Of a stretch of 64,000 nucleotides of DNA, positions 36,183-43,847 are shown piece after piece. The number at the start of each line of letters is the position of its first letter. The stretch's first letter is position 1. This stretch comes from Peptidiphaga gingivicola. GTDB lineage: Bacteria; Actinomycetota; Actinomycetes; Actinomycetales; Actinomycetaceae. The translations under genes and the position numbers were made by a program. The notes under the pieces were generated by a model, which was given only the letters and a program-made list of their open reading frames with translations, was not told the DNA's origin and ran no database searches. The stretch spans positions 1,054,001 through 1,118,000 of the forward strand of contig NZ_LVZK01000001.1 in the NCBI RefSeq assembly GCF_001652275.1, written 5' to 3'.

Positions 36183-36211
36183 ATTGTGCATCCATAATTC
36201 GGTTTCGACAA
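36183..36211 (-). promoter_or_regulatory. Promoter of the toxin-antitoxin operon
   Basis: On the minus strand TTGTCG (36211-36206) and CACAAT (36188-36183) are 17 bases apart. A perfect 8-bp palindrome GTACGTAC (36175-36182) follows at the expected transcription start and could be the operator for the ribbon-helix-helix antitoxin. Confidence 0.45.
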
Positions 36212-36243
36212 TGATGCTGCTTGCCGCTTTCCTTGCGAGGGCC

Positions 36244-36717
36244 TCATTTGGAGCTTCCCTCCGTTGGCGGAGTGGCGCTGGAAGGGTTGCAGTCATAGAC
36301 CTCGCAAGGATCGTCGCTGGAAGGCCGGTACTCATGCCGTTTGTGCGAAGAATTATCGATGAGCAACGTGCCCCAGACGGCCAGAATCAGGGAGAAAGTG
36401 ACTGCGAGGAGGGCGAGGGCGGTTCGGAGCTGGCGCACTTCGCGATTGCGCGTTGCACGGATCATCTTCCACAGGGTTATCGCGGCGCACGCGAGAGCGT
36501 AGATTCCCAGGAACAGAAGGCCCGGGCGCCACACAAGAGTTTTGCACTCTCCGCCCTCGGGGCAAAGGTCTTTGTACTGCCACGTGAAAATGGCGACTCC
36601 GCCGGATACCGCCGCGCCGACAAGTATGAAAACGCCCGCTACGGAAAGGGCGCGGATCCGCCGCGCAGTCCATGATGGCTGCTGTTCGCGGAGCTCTTTT
36701 TCTTGTTTTTCCGTCAT
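36244..36717 (-). CDS. Small membrane protein, tandem paralogue 1
   Basis: A 157-residue protein of unknown function with three predicted membrane segments: ALSVAGVFILVGAAVSGGVAIF, GLLFLGIYALACAAITLWKMI and ALALLAVTFSLILAVWGTLL. A short external loop has two cysteines (DLCPEGGECK), and the tail after the last segment has two more (DDPCEVYDC). It is clearly related to the protein at 37097-37504: both share WRPGLLFLGI or RRPGLLFLGI and a basic loop after the second segment. The start is probably leaderless. The family is not recognised. Confidence 0.7.
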   Translation of the reverse strand: MTEKQEKELREQQPSWTARRIRALSVAGVFILVGAAVSGGVAIFTWQYKDLCPEGGECKTLVWRPGLLFLGIYALACAAITLWKMIRATRNREVRQLRTALALLAVTFSLILAVWGTLLIDNSSHKRHEYRPSSDDPCEVYDCNPSSATPPTEGSSK

Positions 36718-37096
36718 GCGGCGACGCTATAAGACCTCTTCACCATGCGTCAACGGCGCAGTGCTCCTCCGAACTGCGGGAGAACTCTCTGGGTCCGAGA
36801 TCCGAGGCCCTTTCGAAGTCTTCGCGCCGATCTCCCTGTCGGCGGTCCGCGTGGATCTTCTTTCCGTTGACGAAGTGACATTCGAGGGATCGGATCACCG
36901 GGGTCACCAAGGTCGCGAAGATCGCCGGGGTCGCCAGGGTCGCGAAGATCATCAGGATCACCTGAATCGCCGATGAACGTCCTGCTCTCGTCGGGATCGG
37001 CAGAAAGTCTCGCCGGAATACAGAAAGTCTCGCCGGGATGCATCAACCGCCAGTTGATTTGCTGTGCCTGCAGGGCGCGTCAACCGCCGGAATGCG
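36718..37096. repeat. Intergenic patchwork of short repeats between the two paralogues, 379 bp
   Basis: It starts with the duplicated promoter region. From ~36890 to 36975 a nine-base pattern (GGTCGCCAG-like) recurs. A 16-base word is repeated at 37001-37016 and 37021-37036. GC(A/G)TCAACCGCC occurs at ~37040, 37077 and 37094, the last copy reaching into the 3' end of paralogue 2. A collagen-like minus frame across it is an artefact of the nine-base pattern. No gene is supported. Confidence 0.65.
36724..36729 (-). promoter_or_regulatory. -10 box for leaderless small membrane protein 1
   Basis: On the minus strand TAGCGT ends six bases before the ATG at 36717. The upstream ~50 bases are nearly the same as those before paralogue 2. 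Confidence 0.45.
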
Positions 37097-37504
37097 TCAA
37101 CCGCCGGGCGGCGGGAAGTAAGGATCGTCGAAAAGGGCGTCGAGGAACGGCACGCCCAATATAGACAGGGCAAGGGCGAGAGTGACTGAGAGGAGGACGA
37201 GGACGGTTCGCATCTCCCGCACATCGCGCTTGCGCATTGCACGTACCATCTTCCGCAGGGTGATTGCAACGCTGACAAGCGCGAAGATCCCCAGGAACAG
37301 GAGGCCTGGACGCCGCACCACGTATACACAGTCAACAGTTGCCTTGGGGCATTCACTTTCGAATTTCCAGAAGAGGATTGCGGCTCCGCCGGACAGCGCC
37401 GCGAAGGCAAGTATGAGCGTGCCCGCTATGGAAAGGGCCCAGCTCAGCCACGCAGGCCATAATGGCTGCCGTTCGTGGAGCTCTATTTCTTCTTTTCCCG
37501 TCAT
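37097..37504 (-). CDS. Small membrane protein, tandem paralogue 2
   Basis: A 135-residue protein with three predicted membrane segments (ALSIAGTLILAFAALSGGAAIL, GLLFLGIFALVSVAITLRKMV, VLVLLSVTLALALSILGVPFL). It is a diverged copy of the protein at 36244-36717 with the same layout, including a Cys pair in the first loop (ESECPKATVDC), but it lacks the Cys-rich tail. ALSGGAAI matches AVSGGVAI in paralogue 1. The start is probably leaderless, with the same -10 box as paralogue 1. The function is unknown. Confidence 0.7.
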   Translation of the reverse strand: MTGKEEIELHERQPLWPAWLSWALSIAGTLILAFAALSGGAAILFWKFESECPKATVDCVYVVRRPGLLFLGIFALVSVAITLRKMVRAMRKRDVREMRTVLVLLSVTLALALSILGVPFLDALFDDPYFPPPGG

Positions 37505-37820
37505 ACGGTGACGCTATAAGGCTTCTTCGCTATGCGTCAACGGCGCAAGGTTCTTCCACGGGAGGAAGACGCCCTTCGAATGCGCGAAACAAAGCGTCTT
37601 TCGGGCTGGCAAAGGCTTCTGGAGAAGGCCTCCCTGAGCGTCGAGCCCGCCGCCTTTTGCGAAGCGTCTTGCATTGTTGGGGCGCCGTCTCATGCGCCCC
37701 GAGACTGGTCGGCTGCCGTCGCATCAAGCTCCCTTCAGCTGTCTGCAAGGATTCTTAGAAAGGATCGGCGGGTAATGTCTACGTGAGACTCGATCGACGA
37801 GCTGTGAAAGGACCGAAGAC
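37505..37820. other. Divergent intergenic region, 316 bp
   Basis: It holds the duplicated promoter of the small membrane protein (to ~37558) and the upstream region of the amylase gene. No gene and no clear catabolite operator were seen. Confidence 0.45.
37511..37516 (-). promoter_or_regulatory. -10 box for leaderless small membrane protein 2
   Basis: On the minus strand TAGCGT ends six bases before the ATG at 37504, the same arrangement as for paralogue 1. Confidence 0.45.
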
Positions 37821-39359
37821 ATGGGCAACAACGATCGCGCAAACAACGAGAGGGCGTCCGACGTCGTCAACCCCCTTCTGCTTCAGGCTTTCGCCTGGGA
37901 CATGGCTCCGGATTCGAGCCACTGGCGGCTTCTGGCCCGCAACGCCGAGTTTCTGGCCGCCTGCGGCGTCAGTTCCATATGGCTCCCGCCCGCCTACAAG
38001 GGGCATGCCGGGGTGAAGGACGTCGGATACGGCGTCTACGACATGTACGACTTGGGGGAGTTCGATCAGAAGGGCACCGTGCCCACCAAGTACGGCACCA
38101 AGGACGAATACCTCGCGGCCGTTGCGGCGCTGCACGCCGCGGGCGTCTCCGTGGTGGCCGACGTCGTTCTCAACCACCGCATGGGCGGCGAAGCCGTCGA
38201 AACCGTGCGCGCCACGCCCGTCGACCCGGGGGACCGCCGTCGACCCATCGGCGAGGTCGAGGAAATCCAGGCGTGGACGCGCTACGAATTCCCCGGCCGC
38301 GGGGGCGCCTATTCCGACTTCACCTGGGATTGGACGTGTTTCAACGGCTCCGACTGGGACGAAACCCGCGGAATTTCGGGGGTGTGGCTCTTCGAGGGAA
38401 AGCAGTGGAACGAGAACGTCGACGACGAGTTCGGCAACTACGACTACCTCATGGGCTGCGACGTCGACGTCGCCGACCCGAAGGTGCGGGCCGAACTCGC
38501 CAGATGGGGACGCTGGTACGTCGAGACCGCCGACATCGACGGCCTGCGGCTCGACGCCGTCAAGCACATCGGCGCGGACTTCTTCGCCGACTGGCTGCCC
38601 GAACTTCGCAAAGCCACCGGACGCGCCCTTCCCGCCGTCGGCGAGTACTGGTCCCACGACGTCGGCGAGCTGAAGGAGTACCTTGAAGCGGTCCCGTCCA
38701 CGAGCCTGTTCGACGTGCCGTTGCACTTCCACCTGCACGCGGCTTCGAAGTCCAACGGCGACGTCGATCTCTCCCGACTCTTCGAAGGCACCCTCGTCGA
38801 CGCCGACCCCGCCCGCGCCGTCACATTCGTCGAAAACCACGACACCCAGCCGGGGCAGTCGTTGGCCTCCACCGTCCAGTCGTGGTTCAAGCCGTCGGCC
38901 TACGCCATCATCTTGCTGCGAGAGGCCGGAACCCCCTGCGTCTTTTGGGGCGATCTCTTTGGCACGCCCGAGACCGGCGATCTGCCGGCCGTCGCCGAGC
39001 TTCCCCTGCTCATGACCATGCGGCGCGCACTCGCCCACGGCCCCCAGCATGACGCCTTCGATGCGCCCGACGTCGTCGGTTTCGCGCGGGAAGGCGACGA
39101 CGCCCACCCCGGCTCCGGACTGGCGGCGGTGCTCTCGGACCGTTTGGCCGGCGCCAAGCGCCTCTACGTCGGCGCGCGCCACGCCGGAAAGAAATGGGTC
39201 AGCGTGGTGGGCGGGCACGAACCGGTCGTCGTCGGCGACGACGGCGTCGTAGAACTCTCCGTGAGCGACGGCGGCCTGAGCGTGTACGTGCCCGAAGCGG
39301 CCAAGCCAATGCTCGACGGCGCCGAGGAATACCGGCTGTGTGTGGGAAGCGGGAATTGA
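37821..39359 (+). CDS. Alpha-amylase, GH13 family, cytoplasmic type
   Basis: A 512-residue glycoside hydrolase without a signal peptide, so probably intracellular. The GH13 regions are all present: VVADVVLNHRMGG (region I), IDGLRLDAVKHIG with the nucleophile Asp (region II), PAVGEYW with the acid/base Glu (region III) and FVENHDTQPGQ with the transition-state Asp (region IV). It resembles the AmyA/AmyS type (WDWTCFNG, NYDYLMGCDVD), which splits internal alpha-1,4 bonds of maltodextrins or glycogen. The ATG follows GAAAGGAC. It stands alone; no maltose transport genes are near. Confidence 0.93.
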   Translation: MGNNDRANNERASDVVNPLLLQAFAWDMAPDSSHWRLLARNAEFLAACGVSSIWLPPAYKGHAGVKDVGYGVYDMYDLGEFDQKGTVPTKYGTKDEYLAAVAALHAAGVSVVADVVLNHRMGGEAVETVRATPVDPGDRRRPIGEVEEIQAWTRYEFPGRGGAYSDFTWDWTCFNGSDWDETRGISGVWLFEGKQWNENVDDEFGNYDYLMGCDVDVADPKVRAELARWGRWYVETADIDGLRLDAVKHIGADFFADWLPELRKATGRALPAVGEYWSHDVGELKEYLEAVPSTSLFDVPLHFHLHAASKSNGDVDLSRLFEGTLVDADPARAVTFVENHDTQPGQSLASTVQSWFKPSAYAIILLREAGTPCVFWGDLFGTPETGDLPAVAELPLLMTMRRALAHGPQHDAFDAPDVVGFAREGDDAHPGSGLAAVLSDRLAGAKRLYVGARHAGKKWVSVVGGHEPVVVGDDGVVELSVSDGGLSVYVPEAAKPMLDGAEEYRLCVGSGN

Positions 39360-39429
39360 TCGCGCCGCGGCATCCGTTGCCTGGATCGCAGCCGCACTGT
39401 CCGCGCAGCTCATTCTGCGGCCGCCGACC

Positions 39430-39719
39430 CTGACAGCCTACGAGGTTGACCACCTCAGCGCTGTCCGTGCCCTGGCTCCCGAGTGCATGGTGCTGCTGCG
39501 CTCCGACGGCGCCTTTTCCCCGGCGCAACCGGGCGAGATCGCCCTGTTCGGCTCCGGCGCCCGCACGTGGCCGGGGCGATCAGGGCCGGCTCCTCCCGCC
39601 AGAAGGCAGTCGCCGCCCTGGTGCAGGTCATGCCCAGCATCGGCAGCCCCTACGCCCTGTCCGGCCTGGTCCTCGTGGCCCGCTACGACGAGAACGCCTC
39701 CCCGGAGGCCTGCCGCTGA
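39430..39719 (+). pseudogene. Gene remnants: GH3 beta-glucosidase N-terminal fragment joined to an unidentified C-terminal fragment
   Basis: From ~39430 to ~39570 one frame reads LTAYEVDHLSAVRALAPECM, then VLLRSDGAFSPAQPGEIALF and GSGARTW. This looks like the start of a GH3 beta-glucosidase. The frame then changes and a second piece reads AGSSRQKAVAALVQVMPSIG, then SPYALSGLVLVARYDENASP, up to a stop at 39717-39719; I do not recognise it. Both are too short to work and mark a rearranged junction at the left edge of the next cassette. Confidence 0.55.
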
Positions 39720-39780
39720 GAATCAGGTCCATGTGGGCCGGCATCCCCCCCCCACGGTTGTTGCGGTTGCGGGGTGAGTG

Positions 39781-40188
39781 TCAATCGGCGAGATGAGTCT
39801 TGCGTAGGACGGCGATGCGCCTGGTGAGGTCGTCGGGATCCGCGCCGAATCTGGGGGCGTTGTGAGCGGTTGACGGGTCGATGTGTGCGCCAAGACGACC
39901 GAGCTCAATTAGCAGCGGCACCGTCGCCAGGCCTTGCTCGGTCAGTGAGTACCTCCCCTGCTTGCCGCGGGTTACCTCGTTCTTGGCGAGGAAGCCCGCC
40001 TCAACCAGGTCGGTCAGTCGGCGGGACAGCACGGGGGCGCTGATGCCCTCCTCGCTGCCGGTGAGCAGCTCGCGGAAGGAGCGTCGGTCGTGCAGGACGA
40101 TGTCTCGCAGAATCAGCAGGCTCCATCGGTCGCCGAGCATCTCGAGGCTCCGGTTGATCGGGCAGTTCGAGCGAGGCTGGGGGATCAT
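39781..40188 (-). CDS. HxlR family winged-helix transcriptional regulator
   Basis: A 135-residue regulator. CPINRSLEMLGDRWSLLILRDIV with the single Cys near the N-terminus, RSFRELLTGSEEGISAPVLSRRL (recognition region), and GRYSLTEQGLATVPLLIELG define the HxlR family. Members often sense electrophiles or oxidants through that Cys and control a divergent detoxifying gene. Here the divergent gene is a quinone-type oxidoreductase, and a large inverted repeat lies between them. The ATG follows GGAAGGAGAG. Confidence 0.9.
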   Translation of the reverse strand: MIPQPRSNCPINRSLEMLGDRWSLLILRDIVLHDRRSFRELLTGSEEGISAPVLSRRLTDLVEAGFLAKNEVTRGKQGRYSLTEQGLATVPLLIELGRLGAHIDPSTAHNAPRFGADPDDLTRRIAVLRKTHLAD

Positions 40189-40206
40189 CCTGCTCTCCTT
40201 CCGAGT

Positions 40207-40264
40207 AGTTGCATTCTGTTATTGGATAGCATATCGTTAACTCAAGTAGTAACACAATGCAACT
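40207..40264. promoter_or_regulatory. Inverted repeat, probable HxlR operator
   Basis: Arms at 40207-40223 and 40248-40264 are inverted copies (AGTTGCATT at one end and AATGCAACT at the other) that match at about 15 of 17 positions, with ~24 bases between. It lies between the divergent HxlR and oxidoreductase starts in locally AT-rich DNA. Confidence 0.65.
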
Positions 40265-40299
40265 AGATATCTGGTGCTGCGGCACAGGAAGGACACCAC

Positions 40300-41325
40300 A
40301 TGAAGGCCTTCGTCCTGGAGAGGTACGGCCACCCTCTGAGCGCCGTCGACATGCCCGTTCCCGAGCCCGGACCGCGCCAGGTCCTGGTGCGGATGGTCGC
40401 CTCCGGCGTCAATCACGCCGACGAGCGCACCCGTGCCGGCGAGTTCAAGGCCGTCTTCCGGCTCGACCTGCCCAAGGTGATGGGAGGAGAGCTAAGCGGC
40501 GAGGTGATCGCCGTCGGATCTCAGGTCACAGAGCTCGCCGTTGGCGATCGGGTCTACGGCTACACCGGCGTGGTGGCCATGGGAACCTGGGCCGAGTTCG
40601 TCGTGGTCGACGCCGACGCCCTCGCCCCCGCGCCCCGGAGTGTCTCCTTGGCTCAGGCGGCCTCCCTGCCGGTCGTCGCCCTGACCGCGTGGCAGTCGCT
40701 TGTGACGATCGGCCGTCTCCAGCCGGGCCAGACGGTCCTGGTTCATGGCGGCGCCGGCGGAGTGGGCTCTGCCGTCATCCAGCTCGCCAAGCACCTGGGG
40801 GCCACTGTCGCCACCACGGCCTCAGCCTCCAGTGCCGAGACCGTCCGGCGCCTCGGCGCGGACATCGTCATCGACTACCGCAGCGAAGACTTCGTTCAGC
40901 GCCTGGCCGAGACCCCCGTGGACATCGTCGTCGACACTCAAGGCGGCGAGATCACCTCACGGTCATTCCAGGTCCTGCGTCTCGGCGGGATCGTGGTGGG
41001 CATCGCCGGCACCCCCGATCCGGCGCTGGCCGATCAGGCCGGCGCCGGCCTGATGGTCAAGACCGCTCTGTCCGCCCTCAGCTTCAAGGTGCGCCGCCAG
41101 GCCAGCAAGCTCGGCGTGCGCTACCGGTTCCTGTTCATCGAACCGGACGGAGAGGCCTTGCGAACCATTGCCGGACTCGTGGACGACGGCGTCATCCAGC
41201 CCGTCGTCGATCGGATCCTGCCCTTCGATCAGGCCCTCGCAGCGCTCGACCAGCTGCTGGCCGGCGGGACTCGGGGCAAGGTCCTCGTCACCACCAGCGA
41301 GCAGGAGGTCACCGCTCATGCCTGA
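40300..41325 (+). CDS. MDR-type NADP-dependent quinone/alcohol oxidoreductase
   Basis: A 341-residue medium-chain dehydrogenase of the quinone oxidoreductase branch. The N-terminal GroES-like domain has VLVRMVASGVNHADERTRAG and MGGELSGEVIAVG. The cofactor domain has VLVHGGAGGVGSAVIQLAKH (about 146-166), and IVVDTQGGEI follows. The zinc ligands of alcohol dehydrogenases are absent. It should reduce quinones or enones with NADPH. The ATG follows AGGAAGGAC. The next ORF overlaps its end by eight bases, so they form an operon under the HxlR operator. Confidence 0.9.
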   Translation: MKAFVLERYGHPLSAVDMPVPEPGPRQVLVRMVASGVNHADERTRAGEFKAVFRLDLPKVMGGELSGEVIAVGSQVTELAVGDRVYGYTGVVAMGTWAEFVVVDADALAPAPRSVSLAQAASLPVVALTAWQSLVTIGRLQPGQTVLVHGGAGGVGSAVIQLAKHLGATVATTASASSAETVRRLGADIVIDYRSEDFVQRLAETPVDIVVDTQGGEITSRSFQVLRLGGIVVGIAGTPDPALADQAGAGLMVKTALSALSFKVRRQASKLGVRYRFLFIEPDGEALRTIAGLVDDGVIQPVVDRILPFDQALAALDQLLAGGTRGKVLVTTSEQEVTAHA

Positions 41326-42196
41326 GGTTAACAGCACCGCCATGATCGCCGGGCCCGTCACCCGGTGGACCTCCGCTCCCACCCGGCGCCTGCGGGTGAG
41401 AGGAGAGTCCTTCGCGTACCGGGACCTCGGGGTCGACGGCGGAACACCTATTGTCCTGCTCGCGCACCTCGGAGCCACTCTCGACGAGTGGGACCCCCGC
41501 GTCGTCGAGGCGCTCGCCGAGGGCCGCCGCGTCATTGCGGTCGACCTGCCGGGCATTGGCTCCTCCACCGGAAACGTCCCGCGAACCATCAAGGGGATGG
41601 CCGGTGCTGCACGGGCCTTCATCTCCGAACTCGGTCTGACCAGGATCGACCTCATGGGCTTCTCACTGGGAGGTTTCGTGGCCCAGCAGGTCACTCTCGA
41701 CGCCCCGAACCTGGTCCGACGGCTCGTCCTGGCCGGAACCGGTCCCGCAGGAGGCGAGGGGATCGACCGGCCAACCGGAGCCGCCTACGTCTACCTCGAC
41801 ATGCTGCGCGGAGCGCTTGCCCGCACCGACGCCAAGGAGTTCCTCTTCTTCCCGCGCACGCCCGACGGCAAGGCCGCAGCGCGCGACTACCTCGCCCGGA
41901 TTCACGAACGAGTCATGGATCGGGACACCCCGGTCACCTTGAAAGCCTTCCGCACTCAGATCGCCGCCATCAAGGCCTGGGGTCGCCAGCAGCCACACGA
42001 CCTGTCCAGGATCACGGCCCCCACACTGATCGCCAACGGGGACCACGACCGTATGGTCCCGACCCCGCTGTCCGAGGACATGCACCGGCGAATCTCCGGC
42101 AGCACCCTGGTCATCTACCCCGAGGCAGGACACGGCGGTGTCTTCCAGTACTACCGAGAGTTCATCCCCACGCTGCTGGACCACCTCGACTCGTGA
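41318..42196 (+). CDS. Alpha/beta hydrolase
   Basis: A 292-residue hydrolase. ILLAHLGATLDEWDPRVV-type oxyanion region near residue 47 (VLLAHLGA), nucleophile Ser in DLMGFSLGGFVAQQ, Asp in LIANGDHDRMVPTPL and His in YPEAGHGGVFQYY give a complete catalytic triad. It resembles hydrolases that accompany quinone reductases. The ATG at 41318 overlaps the oxidoreductase end and has GGAGG upstream; an earlier in-frame start lies inside the oxidoreductase and is rejected. The substrate is unknown. Confidence 0.88.
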   Translation: MPEVNSTAMIAGPVTRWTSAPTRRLRVRGESFAYRDLGVDGGTPIVLLAHLGATLDEWDPRVVEALAEGRRVIAVDLPGIGSSTGNVPRTIKGMAGAARAFISELGLTRIDLMGFSLGGFVAQQVTLDAPNLVRRLVLAGTGPAGGEGIDRPTGAAYVYLDMLRGALARTDAKEFLFFPRTPDGKAAARDYLARIHERVMDRDTPVTLKAFRTQIAAIKAWGRQQPHDLSRITAPTLIANGDHDRMVPTPLSEDMHRRISGSTLVIYPEAGHGGVFQYYREFIPTLLDHLDS

Positions 42197-42203
42197 GGTC
42201 AGC

Positions 42204-42368
42204 AAGACGATGCTGCTGACCCTCCACGCCAGGGCGTAGCACACGCTCTCCGACCGGCCGCGCTTCACGGACCCAGCTGCCGTCAAGCTCGTTTCCCGGC
42301 TCGACTACGACTTCACCTTGGCGGGGCAGGACCTGCTCATGGCCGACGGCGTCGAACGCCTCCGGCCG
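42204..42368 (+). pseudogene. Leucine carboxyl methyltransferase-like N-terminal remnant
   Basis: One frame reads KTMLLTLHARA, then a TAG stop (42237-42239), then HTLSDRPRFTDPAAVKLVSR and LDYDFTLAGQDLLMADGVE. This fits the N-terminus of the LCM/PPM methyltransferase family but with an in-frame stop and no catalytic domain after it. It marks the right edge of the HxlR cassette. An apparently intact relative lies at 53450-54256. Confidence 0.55.
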
Positions 42369-42450
42369 CACAGAAATGTCCCCGCCCGGAGGCGCGCGCC
42401 CCGGCTGCGTGGAATGTCCCCGGCCGTCGCTGCGAAGCGGCTCCAAACGG

Positions 42451-42565
42451 CCGGTTAGAATGACACCAAATGTCGGGTTGGAATGACGCCAGATAACGGG
42501 CTAAAATGACGCTAAATGACCGGTTAGAATGACGCCAAATGTCGGATTAGAGCTGAATCCTTTTG
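42451..42565 (+). repeat. 23-base-period repeat array upstream of DUF4143 copy 2 (array C)
   Basis: Units start at 42451, 42474, 42497 and 42520, each exactly 23 bases, and a decayed unit starts at 42543. Core: CCGGTTAGAATGACGCCAAATG. The last unit runs to within 20 bases of the ATG at 42582. The sequence differs from arrays A and B, but period and position are the same. Confidence 0.82.
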
Positions 42566-42581
42566 GGAGGAGGGCTGGATA

Positions 42582-43847
42582 ATGGCGGCTCAAAAGAACT
42601 ATCTGCCAAGAGTCGCAGACCGGATGGTTGAAGAGTCTCTCGGCTATTCGGGCGGTGTTCTTCTCGAGGGTGTTCGGGCGTGCGGCAAGACGATGACCGG
42701 ACGCCGGCATGCGTCCTCGGAGGTGGCGCTCGACTCCGGGTTGCCCCAGCTGCGTGCCGCCTTGGACGTCGATCCATCCCTGGTTCTGGCGGGTGAGGCG
42801 CCGCGCCTCATCGACGAATGGCAGGTCGAACCGTCGCTGTGGAACCTTGTGCGTCGTGAGATCGACTCGCGCAGGGCCCCTGGGCAATTTATCCTCACTG
42901 GCTCGGCGGTTCCCGCGGAGGACGCTGCCCGTCATTCAGGCGCGCATCGGCTGTCGCGGATCCGCCTGCGTCCGATGACTTTGTTCGAGCGCGGCTTGGG
43001 TGACGGCAGTGTTTCGCTTGCCGGGCTGTTCGACGGTCATGACCCTAAGCCGACGCTGGATTCGGGTACGAGCGTGCGCGAGGCGTTGGACGCGCTGGTG
43101 CACGGGGGCTGGCCAGGAGACCGCAATCTGACGGTTCGCCAAGCGCAGCGCCACCTTCGAGACTACGTCGACGACATCATCAACATCGACGTCGGCCGCC
43201 TGGACGGAGAGCCGCGGAGAGATCCCTTGCGGATGCGCGCCTTCATTCGGTCTCTGGCCCGGCACGTGTCGACTGAGGCCTCATTCGCCACCATTGCGAA
43301 GGACGTTTCAGGGCAGTCGTTGTCCGCAGAAACCGCTGTTGCGTATATGAACGCTCTCAAACGGCTGTTCATTGTCGAGGAACAGCCGGCATGGGCTCCG
43401 CACTTGAGGTCTCGTTACGCGGTGCGAACGTCCCCGAAGCTGCACTTCGTCGATCCGGCCCTCGCCGCTGCGGCGACCGCGACCTCTTCGGCGCGATTGA
43501 TGGAAGATCTGGGGACCGCGGGCCAGTGGTTCGAGTCGCAGGCGGTGCAGCACCTGAGGGTCTTCGCTGAACCCCTCGGAGGGCGCGTCTTCCATTTCCG
43601 AGACAAGTCCGGCAGGGAGGCGGACATTGTCGTCGAGCTCGACGACGGACGGTGGGCCGCATTCGAAGTCAAACTTGGGCAGAGGCAGATTCCGGCGGCG
43701 CAGACTTCGCTGGCGGCTTTCGTCGACGATGTTGACACGAAGCGAACGCCCCCGGCCGAATTCACGGCCGTCGTCACCGCCGACGGCCCCACGATGACCC
43801 TCCCGGACGGTTCGGTGACCTTTCCGCTGCGGGCTCTCCGGCCCTGA
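42582..43847 (+). CDS. ATP-binding protein with DUF4143 domain (copy 2)
   Basis: A 421-residue relative of the protein at 33739-35007. Walker A is GVRACGKT (30-37), the Walker B region is PRLIDEWQVEPSLWNLVRRE, and FILTGSAVP is conserved. The DUF4143 domain starts near LRDYVDDIINIDVGRLDG. The nuclease-like strand pair reads READIVVELDDGRW and AAFEVKLGQRQ, keeping Asp and Glu-x-Lys. It ends LPDGSVTFPLRALRP. The ATG has GGGAGGAGGG upstream. A 23-base-period array is directly upstream. The function is unknown. Confidence 0.85.
   Translation: MAAQKNYLPRVADRMVEESLGYSGGVLLEGVRACGKTMTGRRHASSEVALDSGLPQLRAALDVDPSLVLAGEAPRLIDEWQVEPSLWNLVRREIDSRRAPGQFILTGSAVPAEDAARHSGAHRLSRIRLRPMTLFERGLGDGSVSLAGLFDGHDPKPTLDSGTSVREALDALVHGGWPGDRNLTVRQAQRHLRDYVDDIINIDVGRLDGEPRRDPLRMRAFIRSLARHVSTEASFATIAKDVSGQSLSAETAVAYMNALKRLFIVEEQPAWAPHLRSRYAVRTSPKLHFVDPALAAAATATSSARLMEDLGTAGQWFESQAVQHLRVFAEPLGGRVFHFRDKSGREADIVVELDDGRWAAFEVKLGQRQIPAAQTSLAAFVDDVDTKRTPPAEFTAVVTADGPTMTLPDGSVTFPLRALRP

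Noticed and set aside
36750-37046. Collagen-like minus-strand ORF with GDPGDL repeats
   Set aside because: It is produced by a nine-base DNA repeat, runs into the upstream region of the small membrane protein gene, and has no ribosome site or known relatives.
30597-42565. CRISPR arrays at the 23-base-period repeats
   Set aside because: Units are contiguous and degenerate, with no unique spacers and no cas genes in the window.
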